In this document: positions 61,789-64,000 of the stretch, piece by piece
Numbering within the stretch: the first letter of the stretch is position 1
How the letters are laid out: every line of letters starts with the position of its first letter
DNA from: Candidatus Segatella violae
GTDB lineage: Bacteria > Bacteroidota > Bacteroidia > Bacteroidales > Bacteroidaceae
Assembly (NCBI GenBank): GCA_002440225.1
Contig: DJSH01000052.1
Span: 1 to 64,000, forward strand
DNA length: 64,000 bases
Reading direction: 5' to 3'
Program-made: the position numbers and the translations under genes
Notes under the pieces: generated by a model
The model's input: the letters and a program-made list of their open reading frames with translations, nothing else
Database searches by the model: none
Told to the model about the DNA's origin: nothing

Positions 61789-62472
61789 TTATTGAAACTG
61801 AGCAACAATACGCTCTAAATCTGCATAGCCGAACCCCATATAATTGTCGATGACGTAATCAGAGAGGGGCTTGATGAGCTCCTCGGCGTTGGTGGTGGCG
61901 AGTCCGAGCGTGAAGGCTCCAGAGGCTCTCACCGCCTTCAGTCCGTTGAAACTGTCCTCCAGTCCCACGCACTCCTCCGGCTTGGCTCCGAAGCAAGCGG
62001 CACCTTTCAGATAACAGTCTGGGTCGGGTTTACTCTTGGCGAAATCCTCGCTGGTGAGCACTCGGTCGAAATAGCCCTTGAACTCGGGATGTTTCTGATA
62101 AACATTTTGCATCTTGGCGTTGTTGCTACTCGTTACTACAGCGCACTTTACGCCATGTTGCTTCAAGTCTTTGATGAAATCTTCGAAACCTGCGATGTAT
62201 TCATATTTCATGCTCATCTCAAACTGGTTGAGACGGGCGGTAACCTTAGCTTGCTCAACCTGTGGATTGGCATAGCCATCGATGTGGGCGAAGACGGCGT
62301 CGTCGGCAAAATACTTATCGTAGATTTGCACGAGGGTCTGTCCCTTGATGCGATGGGCGAAATCAGGAAGCTCAGGATGATACTCCTTGCCTATCTGCCC
62401 CCAAAAGACGGTGTATTGCGACTCGGTGTCGAACACGACACCATCCAGGTCGAAGAGTGCTGCTTTTATCAT
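61789..62472 (-). CDS. HAD family hydrolase (beta-phosphoglucomutase/phosphatase-like)
   Basis: A 227-residue cytoplasmic enzyme of HAD subclass I. Motif I is FDLDGVVFDTE (Asp8 and Asp10), motif II VVTSSN, motif III Lys before PDPDCYLKGA, motif IV VGLEDSFNGLKA. The helical cap sits between residues 15 and 85. Sugar-phosphate phosphatase or phosphoglucomutase activity is typical. It has its own promoter, divergent from rsmG. Confidence 0.92.
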   Translation of the reverse strand: MIKAALFDLDGVVFDTESQYTVFWGQIGKEYHPELPDFAHRIKGQTLVQIYDKYFADDAVFAHIDGYANPQVEQAKVTARLNQFEMSMKYEYIAGFEDFIKDLKQHGVKCAVVTSSNNAKMQNVYQKHPEFKGYFDRVLTSEDFAKSKPDPDCYLKGAACFGAKPEECVGLEDSFNGLKAVRASGAFTLGLATTNAEELIKPLSDYVIDNYMGFGYADLERIVAQFQ

Positions 62473-62526
62473 ATATTCTCTTTACTTTATTATCATTTAA
62501 TTCTTAAATAGTATTGAAATCGAGTG

Positions 62527-62534
62527 CAAAGTTA
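62527..62534 (-). promoter_or_regulatory. -7 promoter box of the HAD hydrolase gene
   Basis: Minus-strand TAACTTTG followed by CACTCGA, 54 bases before the ATG at 62472. Confidence 0.55.
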
Positions 62535-62609
62535 CGCAAAAATCTTAATATATGCGCCATATTCTATAGATTTTACCGATTTTATGATTAGATTTCCGAT
62601 TTTTTACAC

Positions 62610-62617
62610 TATCTTTG
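62610..62617 (+). promoter_or_regulatory. -7 promoter box of rsmG
   Basis: TATCTTTG followed by C, 49 bases before the ATG at 62667. It helps to rule out a start codon at 62634 only weakly, since both lie downstream. Confidence 0.6.
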
Positions 62618-62666
62618 CAGGCAATTGTAGCAGTTGCAAGGCTATATTGAAAGCAAAAAAGAGAAT

Positions 62667-63293
62667 ATGATGAACATAATAGAAAAATATTTTCCCAATC
62701 TCAGCGAGAAACAGAAACAGCAGATAGCGGCTCTCGACGATCTCTACCGCGAGTGGAACGCCAAAATCAACGTGATTAGCCGCAAAGACATCGATAATCT
62801 CTACGAGCACCACGTGCTCCACTCCATGGCCATCGCCAAGGCCATCAATTTCCGTCCGGGCACCGAGATCCTCGATTTCGGATGCGGAGGCGGATTCCCG
62901 GGCATTCCGCTCGCCATCCTCTTCCCTGAGTGCAAGTTCAAGCTCATCGACGGAACGGGCAAGAAAATCCGTGTGTGCCAGGAGGTGGCGGGTGCCATCG
63001 GCCTGGGAAACCTCACCGCCGAGCATCTGCGCGGTGAGGACGAGAAGGCCAAGTACGACTTCGTGGTGAGCCGTGCCGTGATGCAGCTGCCCGACCTGAT
63101 GAAGATTATCAAGAAGAACTTTAAGAAAACTAGTCAGAACGCACTGCCCAACGGCTTGCTCTGCCTCAAGGGCGGCAACCTGAAGGAGGAGTTGAAGCAA
63201 TACTACAAGATTGCCGAGATTACCCCGCTGAGCAATTTCTTCGACGAGGAATGGTTCAGCCAAGACAAGCAGCTGGTCTATGTTCCCAACTAG
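62667..63293 (+). CDS. rsmG: 16S rRNA (guanine-N7) methyltransferase RsmG
   Basis: It methylates a guanine of 16S rRNA (G527 in E. coli) with SAM. I chose the ATG at 62667 (MMNIIEKYFPNLSEK), which gives 208 residues, the family length. Family blocks are WNAKINVISRKDIDNLYEHHVLHS, ILDFGCGGGFPGIPLAIL (SAM loop), VSRAVMQLPDLM and NGLLCLKGG. It is followed after 36 bases by the MBL-fold hydrolase gene. Confidence 0.96.
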   Translation: MMNIIEKYFPNLSEKQKQQIAALDDLYREWNAKINVISRKDIDNLYEHHVLHSMAIAKAINFRPGTEILDFGCGGGFPGIPLAILFPECKFKLIDGTGKKIRVCQEVAGAIGLGNLTAEHLRGEDEKAKYDFVVSRAVMQLPDLMKIIKKNFKKTSQNALPNGLLCLKGGNLKEELKQYYKIAEITPLSNFFDEEWFSQDKQLVYVPN

Positions 63294-63329
63294 GGAGACT
63301 TTTATTTATAGTCAGAAAATCATAAGATA

Positions 63330-63974
63330 ATGATGCATATAGAAAGATTTCAATGCAACATGTTGCAGGAAAACTGCTACGTGGTGAGCGATGACACCAA
63401 GGAGTGTGCCATCATCGATTGCGGAGCCTACTATCCAGAGGAGCGCACCGCCATCACCAATTACATCCGAGAGAACGGACTCAAGCCCGTACACCTGCTC
63501 GTAACCCATGGCCATCTCGACCACAACTTTGGCAACGACACCATCTATAAGGAGTTCGGGCTCAAGCCAGAGGTGTCGGCTGGCGACGAGAAACTGATGC
63601 AGGGGCTCAACCGTCAGGCTGAGTCTTTCTACGGCATGAAGCTCGACACCAAGTTCCCTCCCATCGACCATTTCTTCGAGGAAGACGAGGTCATCCATGT
63701 GGGCAACCACCAGTTTACCATCATCGAGACTCCGGGCCACAGCAATGGTTCGGTATGCTTCTATTGCGAGGCAGAGCACGTGCTCTTCTCGGGCGATACG
63801 CTCTTCCGCACCTCCATCGGCCGAACCGATTTCCCTGGCGGAAGCATGTTCCGCATCATCAATAGCCTGCGCCACCTAGGGCAGTTGCCCGACGAGACCG
63901 TGGTGCTGCCAGGCCACGGCGAGCAAACCACCATCGGCGACGAGCTAGCCCACAACCCTTACATGGATCGATGA
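63330..63974 (+). CDS. MBL-fold metal-dependent hydrolase (glyoxalase II-like)
   Basis: A 214-residue cytoplasmic hydrolase. The metallo-beta-lactamase signature THGHLDHNFG (about residues 59-68) and the later ETPGHSNGS, FSGDTLFRTSIGRTD and LPGHGEQTTIG blocks give the complete set of metal ligands. Such proteins cleave thioesters such as S-lactoylglutathione or related substrates; the true substrate is unknown. Its TGA overlaps the ATG of the next gene by three bases (ATGA). Confidence 0.94.
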   Translation: MMHIERFQCNMLQENCYVVSDDTKECAIIDCGAYYPEERTAITNYIRENGLKPVHLLVTHGHLDHNFGNDTIYKEFGLKPEVSAGDEKLMQGLNRQAESFYGMKLDTKFPPIDHFFEEDEVIHVGNHQFTIIETPGHSNGSVCFYCEAEHVLFSGDTLFRTSIGRTDFPGGSMFRIINSLRHLGQLPDETVVLPGHGEQTTIGDELAHNPYMDR

Positions 63975-64000
63975 ACAAGACTGAGAAAATCATCCTCGGC
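63971..64000 (+). CDS. Start of a further gene, cut off by the window end
   Basis: ATG at 63971 overlaps the stop of the MBL gene (ATGA), and the ten codons seen read MNKTEKIILG. Too little is present to name the product. The overlap suggests translational coupling. Confidence 0.5.
   Translation, partial: MNKTEKIILG

Overview
The window reads as chromosome of an anaerobic Bacteroidales bacterium, most likely the Prevotella/Segatella group. The support is: repeated TAnnTTTG promoter -7 boxes of the Bacteroidetes type upstream of genes, a complete Bat (aerotolerance) operon, a pyruvate:ferredoxin oxidoreductase, a TonB-dependent receptor, S41 tricorn-like and M13 peptidases, an SLBB/Wzz/Wzx/Wzy exopolysaccharide cluster, and a DUF4248/smalltalk/amidase cassette. 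No rRNA, tRNA, CRISPR array, insertion sequence or prophage was seen. No gene-free stretch exceeds about 215 bases.

Layout. 0.05-4.5 kb (minus): amino-acid ABC transporter (ATPase, then a fused binding-protein/permease whose binding domain looks circularly permuted), L-serine dehydratase, secreted cyclophilin. 4.7-5.6 kb (plus): Gly/Tyr-rich outer-membrane-like protein. 5.8-9.4 kb (minus): divergent UDP-GlcNAc 2-epimerase homologue, band-7 protein, NfeD, M48 lipoprotein protease. 9.5-13.4 kb (plus): ftsY, rimO, an HU protein and an HU-domain protein with a membrane anchor and a periplasmic LysM domain. 13.5-14.5 kb (minus): DUF4248-like protein, amidase and a smalltalk-like peptide. 14.5-17.4 kb (minus): GH43 glycosidase and an orphan ATP-grasp protein. 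17.6-26.5 kb (plus): AAA ATPase, nifJ, a small unknown protein, a tricorn-like protease. 26.7-36.2 kb (plus): exopolysaccharide cluster of nine genes. 36.2-46.5 kb: YitT protein (minus), phosphoribosyltransferase (plus), then on the minus strand TonB receptor, membrane lipoprotein, U32 protein, metA and M13 peptidase. 46.6-59.5 kb (minus): ABC-F protein, queA, PAP2 phosphatase and the Bat operon (moxR, DUF58, BatD-like, batA, batB, batC, batD/E fusion). 59.6-62.5 kb (minus): MFS transporter, panB, HAD phosphatase. 62.7-64 kb (plus): rsmG, MBL-fold hydrolase and the first codons of a further gene.

How the genes work together. The export cluster forms one pathway: lipid-linked priming (sugar transferase), sugar addition (three GT2 enzymes), flipping (Wzx), polymerisation (Wzy), chain-length control (Wzz) and outer-membrane export (SLBB protein). 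The Bat operon pairs a MoxR AAA+ chaperone with VWA proteins and membrane TPR/SH3 partners in the envelope. The NfeD/band-7 pair and the HU-LysM protein also point to envelope organisation.

The features most worth following up are the permuted binding protein, the HU-membrane-LysM protein that could tether DNA to the cell wall, the epimerase homologue with replaced catalytic residues, and a recurring pattern of short tandem duplications of gene 3' ends (often including the stop codon) in intergenic spacers.
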